Positions 1 through 5,328 of a stretch of DNA of 5,391 bases are shown piece by piece. The position numbers were made by a program, and so were the translations under genes. The DNA lies in the NCBI GenBank assembly GCA_965365625.1, contig CBDUCL010000217.1, forward strand, positions 1 to 5,391, given 5' to 3'. Numbering within the stretch: the first letter of the stretch is position 1; every line of letters begins with the position of its first letter. Origin of the DNA: CAVWCW01 sp965365625 (lineage in GTDB: Bacteria; Pseudomonadota; Gammaproteobacteria; Chromatiales; Chromatiaceae). The notes beneath the pieces were generated by a model. It was not told the origin of the DNA, made no database searches, and saw only the letters and a program-made list of their open reading frames with translations.

Positions 1-824
1 GCGCCGGCTTCATCGGTTGCATCATCATGGAGGCCCTGGTGGAGCGCGGGGTCCGGCTCGAAGTGCTGGAGATGGACCAACGCATGGTCCCGAGGATGAT
101 GGACCAGGCCGGCGGCGAGTTGATCAAGAAATGGTGCAACCAGCGCGGAGTGGGGGTGCACACCTCGGCGCGGGTACGGGGCTTGCAGCCCGAGGCGGGC
201 GGGGGCCTGCGGCTGGAGTGCGAGGGAGCGCCCGACCTCTCTGCCGACCTGGTGGTGGTGGCCACCGGGGTAAAGCCTAACATCCAGTTCCTGGGCGGCA
301 GCGGGATTGCGGTTGGCCAGGGGGTGCAGGTCGACGAGCACCTGCGCAGCAGCGCCCCCGATGTCTATGCCGCGGGCGACGTCTGTGAGGGGTTGGACTG
401 GTCCACGGGTAGCCGTGCCGTGCATGCCATCCAGCCCGCCGCCAGCGAACATGGGCGCATCGCGGCACTGAATATGGCGGGGGAAGAGACCGCCTACCGC
501 GGCAGCCTGAACATGAATGTGCTGGACACCCTGGGGCTGATCTCGAGTTCCTTCGGCGAGTGGATGGACCGCCCCGGCGGTGAAACCGCCAGCCGCATCG
601 ACCCCGAGCGCTTCCGCTATCTGCGGCTCCAGTTCGAGGATGACCGCCTGGTGGGCGCCATCGGCCTGGGCCTGACCCAGCACGTGGGCATACTGCGCGG
701 CCTGATCCAGAGCCGGCTGCACCTGGGGGTGTGGAAGCAACGCCTGCTGGCGGACCCGACCCGCATTATGGAGGCCTACCTGGCCTGCACCCAGTTTCCC
801 CAGGACGTTCAGACCCCAGCATGA
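1..824 (+). CDS. FAD-dependent pyridine nucleotide-disulfide oxidoreductase family protein, 3' part (5' end outside window)
   Basis: The reading frame is open from the left edge, and 273 residues are visible. They begin inside the second Rossmann motif (AGFIG at visible residues 1-5, the last part of a GxGxxG NAD(P)H-binding loop), with the expected acidic residue ending the next strand (LEM, 20-24). VVVATGVKPN (84-93) and VYAAGDV (121-127) are the typical ATG and FAD-contacting GD motifs of Pyr_redox_2 proteins. A reductase C-terminal region of about 130 residues follows. In this family the NAD motif lies near residue 150, so roughly 150 N-terminal residues are probably missing. The family passes electrons from NAD(P)H through FAD to a partner protein. 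The stop overlaps the start of a MoaD/ThiS-like gene (ATGA). I infer that it is the NADH-dehydrogenase subunit of a pterin-cofactor enzyme encoded upstream, like AorC of aldehyde oxidoreductases. A nitrite- or rubredoxin-reductase type role is the main alternative. The family is clear; the substrate is not. Confidence 0.88.
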   Translation, partial: AGFIGCIIMEALVERGVRLEVLEMDQRMVPRMMDQAGGELIKKWCNQRGVGVHTSARVRGLQPEAGGGLRLECEGAPDLSADLVVVATGVKPNIQFLGGSGIAVGQGVQVDEHLRSSAPDVYAAGDVCEGLDWSTGSRAVHAIQPAASEHGRIAALNMAGEETAYRGSLNMNVLDTLGLISSSFGEWMDRPGGETASRIDPERFRYLRLQFEDDRLVGAIGLGLTQHVGILRGLIQSRLHLGVWKQRLLADPTRIMEAYLACTQFPQDVQTPA

Positions 825-1069
825 GGTTGACGCTCAAACTGTTCGCCTCCCTGGCCCGCTACCTGCCGTCCGGGGCCGAGCGCAATCAGGCGCTGATTGA
901 GGTGCCGGAGGGCACCACCCCACTGCAGGTCCTGGAGCAATACCAAGTGCCCACCGCCGAAGTCCATCTGGTGCTGGTCAACGGCGTGTTTCTGCCCCCC
1001 AGTCAGCGTACTCGGGCCCTCAAAGCGGGGGACGAACTGGCCATTTGGCCCGCGGTGGCCGGCGGCTGA
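821..1069 (+). CDS. MoaD/ThiS-family ubiquitin-like sulfur carrier protein
   Basis: An 82-residue protein of typical MoaD/ThiS length. It opens with a beta strand rich in hydrophobics (MRLTLKLFASLARYLP), has the VEHV-like middle strand (VHLVLVNGVFLPP, near 48-60), then LKAGDELAIWPAVAGG. The AGDELAIWP segment and the terminal Gly81-Gly82 are the family hallmark: the C-terminal glycine is adenylated and converted to a thiocarboxylate that donates sulfur in molybdopterin (MoaD) or thiamine (ThiS) synthesis. The ATG is chosen because it forms an ATGA overlap with the preceding stop and because the upstream in-frame extension does not fit the fold. Overlap with an FAD reductase gene, and no thiazole genes in view, favours a MoaD-like role serving a Mo- or W-pterin enzyme. 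MoaD and ThiS cannot be separated firmly from sequence alone. Confidence 0.88.
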   Translation: MRLTLKLFASLARYLPSGAERNQALIEVPEGTTPLQVLEQYQVPTAEVHLVLVNGVFLPPSQRTRALKAGDELAIWPAVAGG

Positions 1070-1077
1070 AGACCTCC

Positions 1078-1365
1078 ATGCAGGTCAGCTTCGAGCGCCA
1101 CATGGGCCTGACCCGCGCGGAGTTCCTGCGCAGCCTGCCCGAGGCCCTGGGCCATCCCCATTACCGCATCGATGGCGACCGCATCGAGATCGAGGATCCC
1201 GCGGGCCCCATCCTGATAGCACTGGGACCGGCCGGAGAGCGCCGCATCGGCATGCTGAGGCTGCCGGTGACCCGGGTGGCGTTTCAGTTCGGGGAGATGC
1301 CCGAGGCCGAGCGGGATCGCTTCATGGCCCGTTTCGAGCGCTACTTCCAGCGCGGGGGCGGTTGA
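1078..1365 (+). CDS. hypothetical protein, third gene of the reductase/sulfur-carrier operon
   Basis: A 95-residue protein that I do not recognise. It lacks a signal peptide, membrane segment or cysteine. The N-terminal part (MGLTRAEFLRSLPEAL, about 9-24) looks helical. The centre (RIDGDRIEIEDPAGPILIAL) alternates as beta strands, and the C-terminus is a charged helix (EAERDRFMARFERYF) ending in RGGG. It starts 8 bases after the sulfur-carrier stop, so it is almost certainly cotranscribed and translationally coupled. The ATG at 1078 is preferred over an in-frame TTG at 1045, which would overlap the previous gene. No strong Shine-Dalgarno sequence is visible, and an ATG at 1102 is also possible. 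Its conserved position suggests an accessory role for the same enzyme system, such as assembly or maturation, but this is only inference. The small size and mixed alpha/beta pattern give no activity. Confidence 0.72.
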   Translation: MQVSFERHMGLTRAEFLRSLPEALGHPHYRIDGDRIEIEDPAGPILIALGPAGERRIGMLRLPVTRVAFQFGEMPEAERDRFMARFERYFQRGGG

Positions 1366-1368
1366 GGC

Positions 1369-2046
1369 TCAGTGCAGCGCCGGGGGTGCCAGCGCCGCCT
1401 CCAGCTGTTGCAGTCTCCGATGCGCCTGATCGCGGATCGGCGCCGCCGCGTCCAGCCCCGCCACCAACGCGCTGGCCTGCGTGTGCAGTGCCTCCACCTG
1501 GGACGGATCGAACAGCAGCAGCGCGGCGGCCAGGGCCGGCTCGGTCTCGCTGAGCAGGCTCGCGGCCAGCTCCTCCGGGGGGATGGGGGTATCCGGATTC
1601 AGCAGGTCGGCGATCAGGGGCTGCTGGAGTAACGCCTGGTGCAGGCGGCGGGCCTCTTCCTCCTGGCGCAACTCCTCTTGGGCGGCGCTGTCGTTGCCGG
1701 CGCCCTTCCATACCGCCTGCATGATCACGCCGATCAGCTTGTTGATCGCCTCCATCAACCGGGCCTGGTCCCCCGCCAGGCCGGCAGCCTGCTCGTAGGC
1801 CTTGTCCAGGTCCTCCTTGAGGGCCAGCACTTGGTCGCTCTCGGCGGTCGGGGGCAAAGTCACTGCCCGCTCCATCAATGCCTGAAAGGCCGGTTCGAAG
1901 TCCCGGGCCTCGGCCTGGTCGGCGAGCTTGGCTTGGCGCAGTTGCTCCGGATCAACCCCTGCAGCCGGACCGAACAGGGGGTTGCCATGGCGGCGGCGCA
2001 GTTGCCGCTCGCGCGGGCCGGGACGATCGCTGAAGCTGAGGCTCAT
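1369..2046 (-). CDS. hypothetical helical protein downstream of selO
   Basis: A 225-residue protein that I do not recognise. It has a basic N-terminus (RPGPRERQLRRRHGN, 8-22) and then long Ala/Leu/Gln/Glu-rich stretches (33-60, 72-145, 158-220) that read as amphipathic helices, with likely coiled coil around 121-142. The only markedly hydrophobic runs are INKLIGVIMQAVW (101-113) and ALAAALLLF (171-179), which are too short or too polar-flanked for a confident membrane helix. No cysteine is present, and there is no signal peptide. It begins 38 bases after the selO stop on the same strand, so it is probably cotranscribed. The ATG at 2046 was chosen. A GTG at 2082, abutting the selO stop, is in frame and would add 12 residues, and neither start has a convincing Shine-Dalgarno. 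Its stop faces the preceding operon's stop with 3 bases between. It looks like a cytoplasmic scaffold or adaptor protein, but no function can be assigned. Confidence 0.75.
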   Translation of the reverse strand: MSLSFSDRPGPRERQLRRRHGNPLFGPAAGVDPEQLRQAKLADQAEARDFEPAFQALMERAVTLPPTAESDQVLALKEDLDKAYEQAAGLAGDQARLMEAINKLIGVIMQAVWKGAGNDSAAQEELRQEEEARRLHQALLQQPLIADLLNPDTPIPPEELAASLLSETEPALAAALLLFDPSQVEALHTQASALVAGLDAAAPIRDQAHRRLQQLEAALAPPALH

Positions 2047-2084
2047 TACGGTTGGGAATCTGGTTCGGAAGGATGCTGGGACAC

Positions 2085-3569
2085 TCAAGACGAACAGCTT
2101 ACCACAATGCGCCGGCCCCACTCCGGGGGCGGCGCGGCATAGACCTGCATCTCGGGCTGCTCGTCGAAGGGCCGGCTCAACAGCGCCAACAAGCGCTCGA
2201 TCTCGCCGTAGTCGCCGCCCTCGGCCCGCTCGATGGCCGCCTGGGCCAGATAATTGCGCAACACGAATTTGGGATTGACGGCCCGCATGCGCTCCGCCCT
2301 TTCCCCGTCCTCACTCTGCTCGGCGCCGAGGCGAGCCCGGTAATCCCTTGCCCAGGCATCGAAGGACTCCCGTTCGATGAACTGATCGCGAATCGGCGTA
2401 TCCGCCGCCGGGTCTTCCTGACGCAGACCGCACAGGGCGCGAAAGACGTTGGTATAGTCTGCGCGGTTGCGGTGCATGCGCGCGAGCAGGTCGGCGCACA
2501 GGTCCTGGTCCCGGGAATCGCGGTCGCGTAGGCCGAGCTTGGCCCGCATGCCCTGGGCGTAGGTTTCGACCAGCGCCGGCTGGTAGTCGCCCAGCACCGC
2601 CCGCGCCTTTTCCGCCGCCGCCTCGCCGTTCTCGTCCAGCAGCGGCAGCAAGGCCTGGCCGAAGCAGCTCAGGTTCCAGAGCCCGATCTCCGGCTGCTTG
2701 TCGAAGGCGTAGCGGCCCTGATAGTCGGAGTGGTTGCAGACGAAGCCTGGATCGTAGTCGTCGAGGAAGCCATAGGGGCCGTAGTCCAGGGTCAGGCCGA
2801 GCACCGACATATTGTCGGTGTTCATCACCCCGTGGGCGAAACCCACCAACTGCCACTGGGCGATGAGCCGGGCAGTGCGCCGCACCACCTCCCGCAACAG
2901 TTCCAGATAGGGCTCGGCGCACTCGCGCAGATGCGGATAATGGTGCTCGATCACATAATCGGCCAGCCGTTGCAGCCGATCGAACTGGCTGCGGTAATAA
3001 AACACCTCGAAGGAGCCGAAGCGAACGTGACTGGGAGCCATGCGCAACAGCATGGCGCCGCGTTCGATGCGCTCGCGATAGACCTCCTCTTCGCTGCCGA
3101 ACAGACACAGGGAGCGGGTACTGGGGATGCCCAGGCCGTGCATGGCCTCGCCGCACAGGTATTCGCGCACGCTGGAGCGCAACACGGCCCGGCCGTCGCC
3201 GTCTCTAGAGAAGGGGGTAAGGCCCGAACCCTTGAGTTGCAGGTCCCACTTTTCGCCGCGGCTATTGCGCACCTCACCAAGTAGGATGGCGCGACCATCC
3301 CCCAACTGAGGCACGTAGCGGCCGAACTGGTGGCCGGCATAGAGCATCGCCAGGGGTTCGCTGCCGGGCAGCTTGCGGGCGCCGGTCAGATAGTCGACGA
3401 ACTCGGGGCGCGCGGCCTGTTCCGGGTGCAGATCGATCAGCTCGGCGGCCCGCGAATTGAAACTGGCTAGGTGTGGCGACTCCAAGGGCGTTGGGTCTAA
3501 CCGGGCGTGGAAGGCGGCGGGAAGCCGAGCATAGGTGTTTTCGAAGTCGAGCTGTTCCAGCGTTCTCAT
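2085..3569 (-). CDS. selO: protein adenylyltransferase SelO (YdiU/UPF0061 pseudokinase family)
   Basis: A 494-residue protein, full length for SelO (E. coli YdiU is about 478). The family has a kinase-like fold with ATP bound in inverted orientation and transfers AMP to Ser, Thr or Tyr of target proteins, with roles in redox homeostasis and S-glutathionylation. The visible hallmarks are the N-terminal signature LDFENTYARLP (7-17), the glycine-rich YAGHQFGRYVPQLGDGRA (77-93), Lys113 in LQLKGSG, Glu136 in VREYL, Arg176 and Arg183, Asp252-Asn253 in HGVMNTDNMS, and Asp262 in DYGPYGF (the DFG equivalent). It ends in SCSS. Cys492 sits where vertebrate SelO carries selenocysteine, and Cys278 (FVCNHSD) is the likely disulfide partner. 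The ATG at 3569 matches the conserved N-terminus; the frame stays open far upstream but without family resemblance. The start lacks a clear Shine-Dalgarno. It is divergent from a glutaredoxin-like gene. The protein is intact and likely active. Confidence 0.97.
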   Translation of the reverse strand: MRTLEQLDFENTYARLPAAFHARLDPTPLESPHLASFNSRAAELIDLHPEQAARPEFVDYLTGARKLPGSEPLAMLYAGHQFGRYVPQLGDGRAILLGEVRNSRGEKWDLQLKGSGLTPFSRDGDGRAVLRSSVREYLCGEAMHGLGIPSTRSLCLFGSEEEVYRERIERGAMLLRMAPSHVRFGSFEVFYYRSQFDRLQRLADYVIEHHYPHLRECAEPYLELLREVVRRTARLIAQWQLVGFAHGVMNTDNMSVLGLTLDYGPYGFLDDYDPGFVCNHSDYQGRYAFDKQPEIGLWNLSCFGQALLPLLDENGEAAAEKARAVLGDYQPALVETYAQGMRAKLGLRDRDSRDQDLCADLLARMHRNRADYTNVFRALCGLRQEDPAADTPIRDQFIERESFDAWARDYRARLGAEQSEDGERAERMRAVNPKFVLRNYLAQAAIERAEGGDYGEIERLLALLSRPFDEQPEMQVYAAPPPEWGRRIVVSCSS

Positions 3570-3619
3570 GCTGGCTGATTGGGGTCGACGAGCAGGCAGT
3601 TCAACCCTCCAGCCGCAGT

Positions 3620-3633
3620 GGTTTGGGCAAACC
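3620..3633. promoter_or_regulatory. perfect dyad in the selO/glutaredoxin divergent intergenic region
   Basis: GGTTTG-GG-CAAACC forms 6-base arms that are perfectly complementary around a 2-base centre. It lies 51 bases upstream of the selO start and 75 bases upstream of the glutaredoxin-like start, a position suited to an operator serving one or both divergent promoters. I could not identify convincing -35/-10 boxes next to it. A 6-base palindrome could arise by chance, so the role is inferred. Confidence 0.35.
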
Positions 3634-3644
3634 TCGGTTGGATT

Positions 3645-3662
3645 CCTGCTAAGCTTGGCAGG
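3645..3662. promoter_or_regulatory. 18-base near-perfect palindrome, candidate operator
   Basis: CCTGCTAAGCTTGGCAGG is symmetric at 8 of 9 base pairs; only T3650/G3657 breaks the dyad. It is centred 27 bases from the dyad at 3620-3633 and ends 45 bases before the glutaredoxin-like ATG. An 18-base dyad without a spacer suits a dimeric transcription factor better than a terminator, as no T run follows. No known regulator consensus is recognised. Confidence 0.42.
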
Positions 3663-3691
3663 TGCATTGGCGCAACGCAGCCGATGACGAC

Positions 3692-3697
3692 AAGGAG
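3692..3697 (+). promoter_or_regulatory. ribosome binding site of the DUF4124-glutaredoxin gene
   Basis: AAGGAG lies 10 bases before the ATG at 3708. This decides the start: the in-frame ATG at 3684 lies upstream of this site and would spoil the signal peptide. Confidence 0.8.
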
Positions 3698-3707
3698 ACC
3701 GAGGGCG

Positions 3708-4157
3708 ATGCATCGACCATTCCAACCAATCGCCTGGCTGCTCGCGGGCCTGCTGACGGCGGCCTCCGGCCAGGCCGAGATTTACCGTTGGATCGACGAC
3801 GAAGGAAAGCTGCAGTTCGGCGATCGCCCGCCGGATGCCCGTGGCGCAGACAAAGTGGAACTCGAGCCCGGCAACCGCTACAGCCACCGGGAGATAGAGC
3901 CGCTGAAGTCTTCGCCTGCCGCGAGCGGTGGTCGAGTGGTGATGTACAGCGCCGAGTGGTGCGGGGTCTGCAAACAGGCGCGGCGCTACTTTCGGGACCA
4001 CCGGGTGCCGTTCAGAGAATACGACGTCGAGACCAGCGACAAGGGCCGTCGGGACTATAGCCGGCTAGGCGGCCGCGGAGTGCCCTTGATATTGGTCGGC
4101 GACCAGCGGATGAGCGGCTTTTCCGCCGGCCGCTTCGAACAACTCTATCGCAAATAA
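3708..4157 (+). CDS. secreted DUF4124-glutaredoxin fusion protein
   Basis: A 149-residue two-domain protein. Residues 1-23 form a signal peptide (hydrophobic IAWLLAGLLTAAS, cleavage likely after GQA). EIYRWIDDEGKLQFGDRPP (24-42) is the DUF4124 signature, a short domain common at the N-terminus of proteobacterial envelope proteins. After a polar linker, residues 77-149 are a glutaredoxin-like thioredoxin fold: VVMYSAEWCGVCKQARRYF carries the CGVC redox site (Cys85, Cys88), GVPLILV carries the cis-proline (Pro126), and SGF (136-138) resembles the C-terminal glycine-containing turn. It should therefore act in the periplasm as a thiol-disulfide exchange or reductase protein; the partner is unknown. 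The start is set by AAGGAG 10 bases upstream. It is divergent from selO and 41 bases ahead of a TRAP solute-binding protein gene with no terminator visible between them, so the two may be cotranscribed. Confidence 0.9.
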   Translation: MHRPFQPIAWLLAGLLTAASGQAEIYRWIDDEGKLQFGDRPPDARGADKVELEPGNRYSHREIEPLKSSPAASGGRVVMYSAEWCGVCKQARRYFRDHRVPFREYDVETSDKGRRDYSRLGGRGVPLILVGDQRMSGFSAGRFEQLYRK

Positions 4158-4169
4158 CCAGACCGTTAC

Positions 4170-4190
4170 CGGCTTTCGAGCCGAGGAGGA
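4170..4190 (+). promoter_or_regulatory. UUCG-loop hairpin abutting the TAXI gene ribosome binding site
   Basis: CGGCT-TTCG-AGCCG (4170-4183) forms a 5-bp stem with a UUCG loop closed by U-A. Its last base is the first base of GAGGAGGA (4183-4190), a strong Shine-Dalgarno 8 bases before the ATG at 4199. The ribosome binding site is secure. Any regulatory role of the small hairpin is speculative, and it lacks the T run of a terminator. Confidence 0.6.
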
Positions 4191-4198
4191 CCAGCGAC

Positions 4199-5212
4199 AT
4201 GATCTCACGCCGCAACTTTCTGAACAGCGCCTTTGGGGCTGCCCTCACCCTCTGCCTGGCCGCCCCGGCCCAAGCCGCCGAGGACCGCAGCTACCTGCTC
4301 GCCACCGCCAGCACCGGCGGCACCTTCTATCCGGTGGGCGTGGCCATCGCCACCCTGGTGAAGGTGAAGCTGCAGCCGAAGGAAAAGATCGGCCTGTCCG
4401 CCATCAACTCCGCCGGCTCGGCGGAGAACGTCAAGCTGCTGAGCAGCGACGAGACCCAGTTCGCCATCCTGCAAGGTCTCTACGGGCATTACGCCTGGAA
4501 CGGGGTAGGCCCGGTGAGCGAGCCTCAGACCGGCCTGCGTTCCATTTCCATGCTGTGGCAGAACGTGGAGCAATTCCTGGTGAAGGCCGAACACAACCAT
4601 ACCGGCACCATTGCCGACCTGGGAGCACTCAAGGGCAAACCGGTGGCCATGGGCAAGAAAAACTCGGGCACTATCGGCTCCAACCGCTTCCTGCTGAAAA
4701 ACCTTGGCATCGATCTGGACCAGGACTTCGAACTGGTCTACGGCGGCTACGGCCCGAGCGCCGACGCCCTGCAGAACGGCCGGGTAGAGGCGATATCCAC
4801 CCCCGCCGGCGTGCCCACCGGGGCGGTGACCCGGGCCATGGCGGCCATGGGCGATCAGGCACGGATGCTGGAGTTCAGCGACGAACAGGCCGCCCAGGCC
4901 GACGGCGGCATGTCCCTGTGGACCCGCTACGTGATCCCCGCCGGCACCTACCCCGGCCAGGAGCAGGCGATCAACACCATCGCCCAACCCAACTTCCTGG
5001 CGGTGCGCGCCGACGTCGACGAGGACGCGGTATACCGGATCACCAAGGCGATCTACGAAAACCTGCCCTTCCTCAACGGCATCCACAAGGCGACCAAGGC
5101 CATGGCCCTGGACAAGGCAGTAGCCGGCCTGCCCATGCCGCTGCACCCGGGAGCGCTGCGCTACTATCGGGAGGCGGGAGTGGCGGTGCCGGAACGGCTG
5201 GTGCTGCAGTGA
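4199..5212 (+). CDS. TAXI family TRAP transporter solute-binding subunit
   Basis: A 337-residue periplasmic binding protein of the usual TAXI length. The N-terminus MISRRNFLNSAFG fits a twin-arginine motif (SRRxFL at 3-8), followed by a hydrophobic segment and AQA-A (24-27) as the cleavage site, so Tat export is plausible. The mature part carries family landmarks: TASTGGTFYPVGVAIA (36-51), SAINSAGSAENVKLL (67-81), TQFAILQ (86-92), GKPVAMGKKNSGT (146-158), and GPSADALQNGRVEAISTPAGVPTGAV (from 185). TAXI proteins capture a solute (glutamate or dicarboxylates in characterised cases) and deliver it to a fused 4TM-12TM TRAP permease driven by ion gradients. No permease gene follows within the window; a repeat block begins about 17 bases after the stop. 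The permease is therefore outside the window, or this is an orphan binding protein. The ligand cannot be told from sequence. The start is supported by GAGGAGGA 8 bases upstream. Confidence 0.93.
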   Translation: MISRRNFLNSAFGAALTLCLAAPAQAAEDRSYLLATASTGGTFYPVGVAIATLVKVKLQPKEKIGLSAINSAGSAENVKLLSSDETQFAILQGLYGHYAWNGVGPVSEPQTGLRSISMLWQNVEQFLVKAEHNHTGTIADLGALKGKPVAMGKKNSGTIGSNRFLLKNLGIDLDQDFELVYGGYGPSADALQNGRVEAISTPAGVPTGAVTRAMAAMGDQARMLEFSDEQAAQADGGMSLWTRYVIPAGTYPGQEQAINTIAQPNFLAVRADVDEDAVYRITKAIYENLPFLNGIHKATKAMALDKAVAGLPMPLHPGALRYYREAGVAVPERLVLQ

Positions 5213-5229
5213 CAGAGCGGGAAGAGCGT

Positions 5230-5285
5230 TAGGACTGAGTGCTGAGGACTGAGGACTGAGTGCTGAGGACTGAGGACTGGGTGCC
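5230..5285. repeat. heptanucleotide tandem array with a 21-base higher-order period (GAGTGCT GAGGACT GAGGACT)
   Basis: Eight consecutive 7-base units run from TAGGACT (5230) through GAGTGCT, GAGGACT, GAGGACT, GAGTGCT, GAGGACT, GAGGACT to a degenerate GGGTGCC (5279-5285). The 21-base block 5237-5257 is repeated exactly at 5258-5278. The array starts 17 bases after the stop of the TAXI gene. It is the left arm of the inverted structure that continues to the window end. Confidence 0.92.
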
Positions 5286-5316
5286 CCTCGTCGCACCGCG
5301 CAGCGGAACGACAAGG
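5286..5316. other. central palindrome between the two heptamer arrays
   Basis: CCTCGTCG (5286-5293) pairs with CGACAAGG (5309-5316) at 7 of 8 positions (C5289/A5313 mismatched). After a 2x2 internal mismatch, CCGC (5296-5299) pairs with GCGG (5303-5306) around the loop GCA. Outside it, GGGTG (5279-5283) can pair with CACTC (5324-5328) with one G-T wobble. No T run follows, so a classical intrinsic terminator is not supported, although the hairpin could still stabilise the 3' end of the upstream mRNA. Confidence 0.7.
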
Positions 5317-5328
5317 CCAAAGACACTC

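Noticed and set aside
1639..2142. Plus-strand open frame opposite the hypothetical helical gene
   Set aside because: The opposing frame gives a protein contiguous with the selO operon layout and of plausible helical composition. This one is a Gly/Leu-rich shadow crossing into selO.
2311..3156. Minus-strand open frame of 281 codons in another frame of selO
   Set aside because: The Arg/Gly/Pro-rich translation is typical of a shifted frame in GC-rich DNA, and it overlaps the real gene completely.
2730..3284. Plus-strand open frame of 184 codons inside selO
   Set aside because: It is a reverse-strand shadow of a strongly conserved SelO core, with no family resemblance and no supporting ribosome binding site.
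3638..3666. Sigma-70 type promoter for the glutaredoxin-like gene (TTGGAT as -35)
   Set aside because: No acceptable -10 box lies at 16-18 bases spacing.
3570..4001. Upstream extension of the selO frame by 144 codons
   Set aside because: The extension would run through the divergent intergenic region and the glutaredoxin-like gene. The family N-terminus (MRTLEQLDFENTYARLP) starts at 3569.
5279..5328. Rho-independent terminator of the TAXI gene
   Set aside because: A hairpin is present but no T run follows on the + strand. A role in 3'-end stability remains possible, but a classical terminator is not supported.
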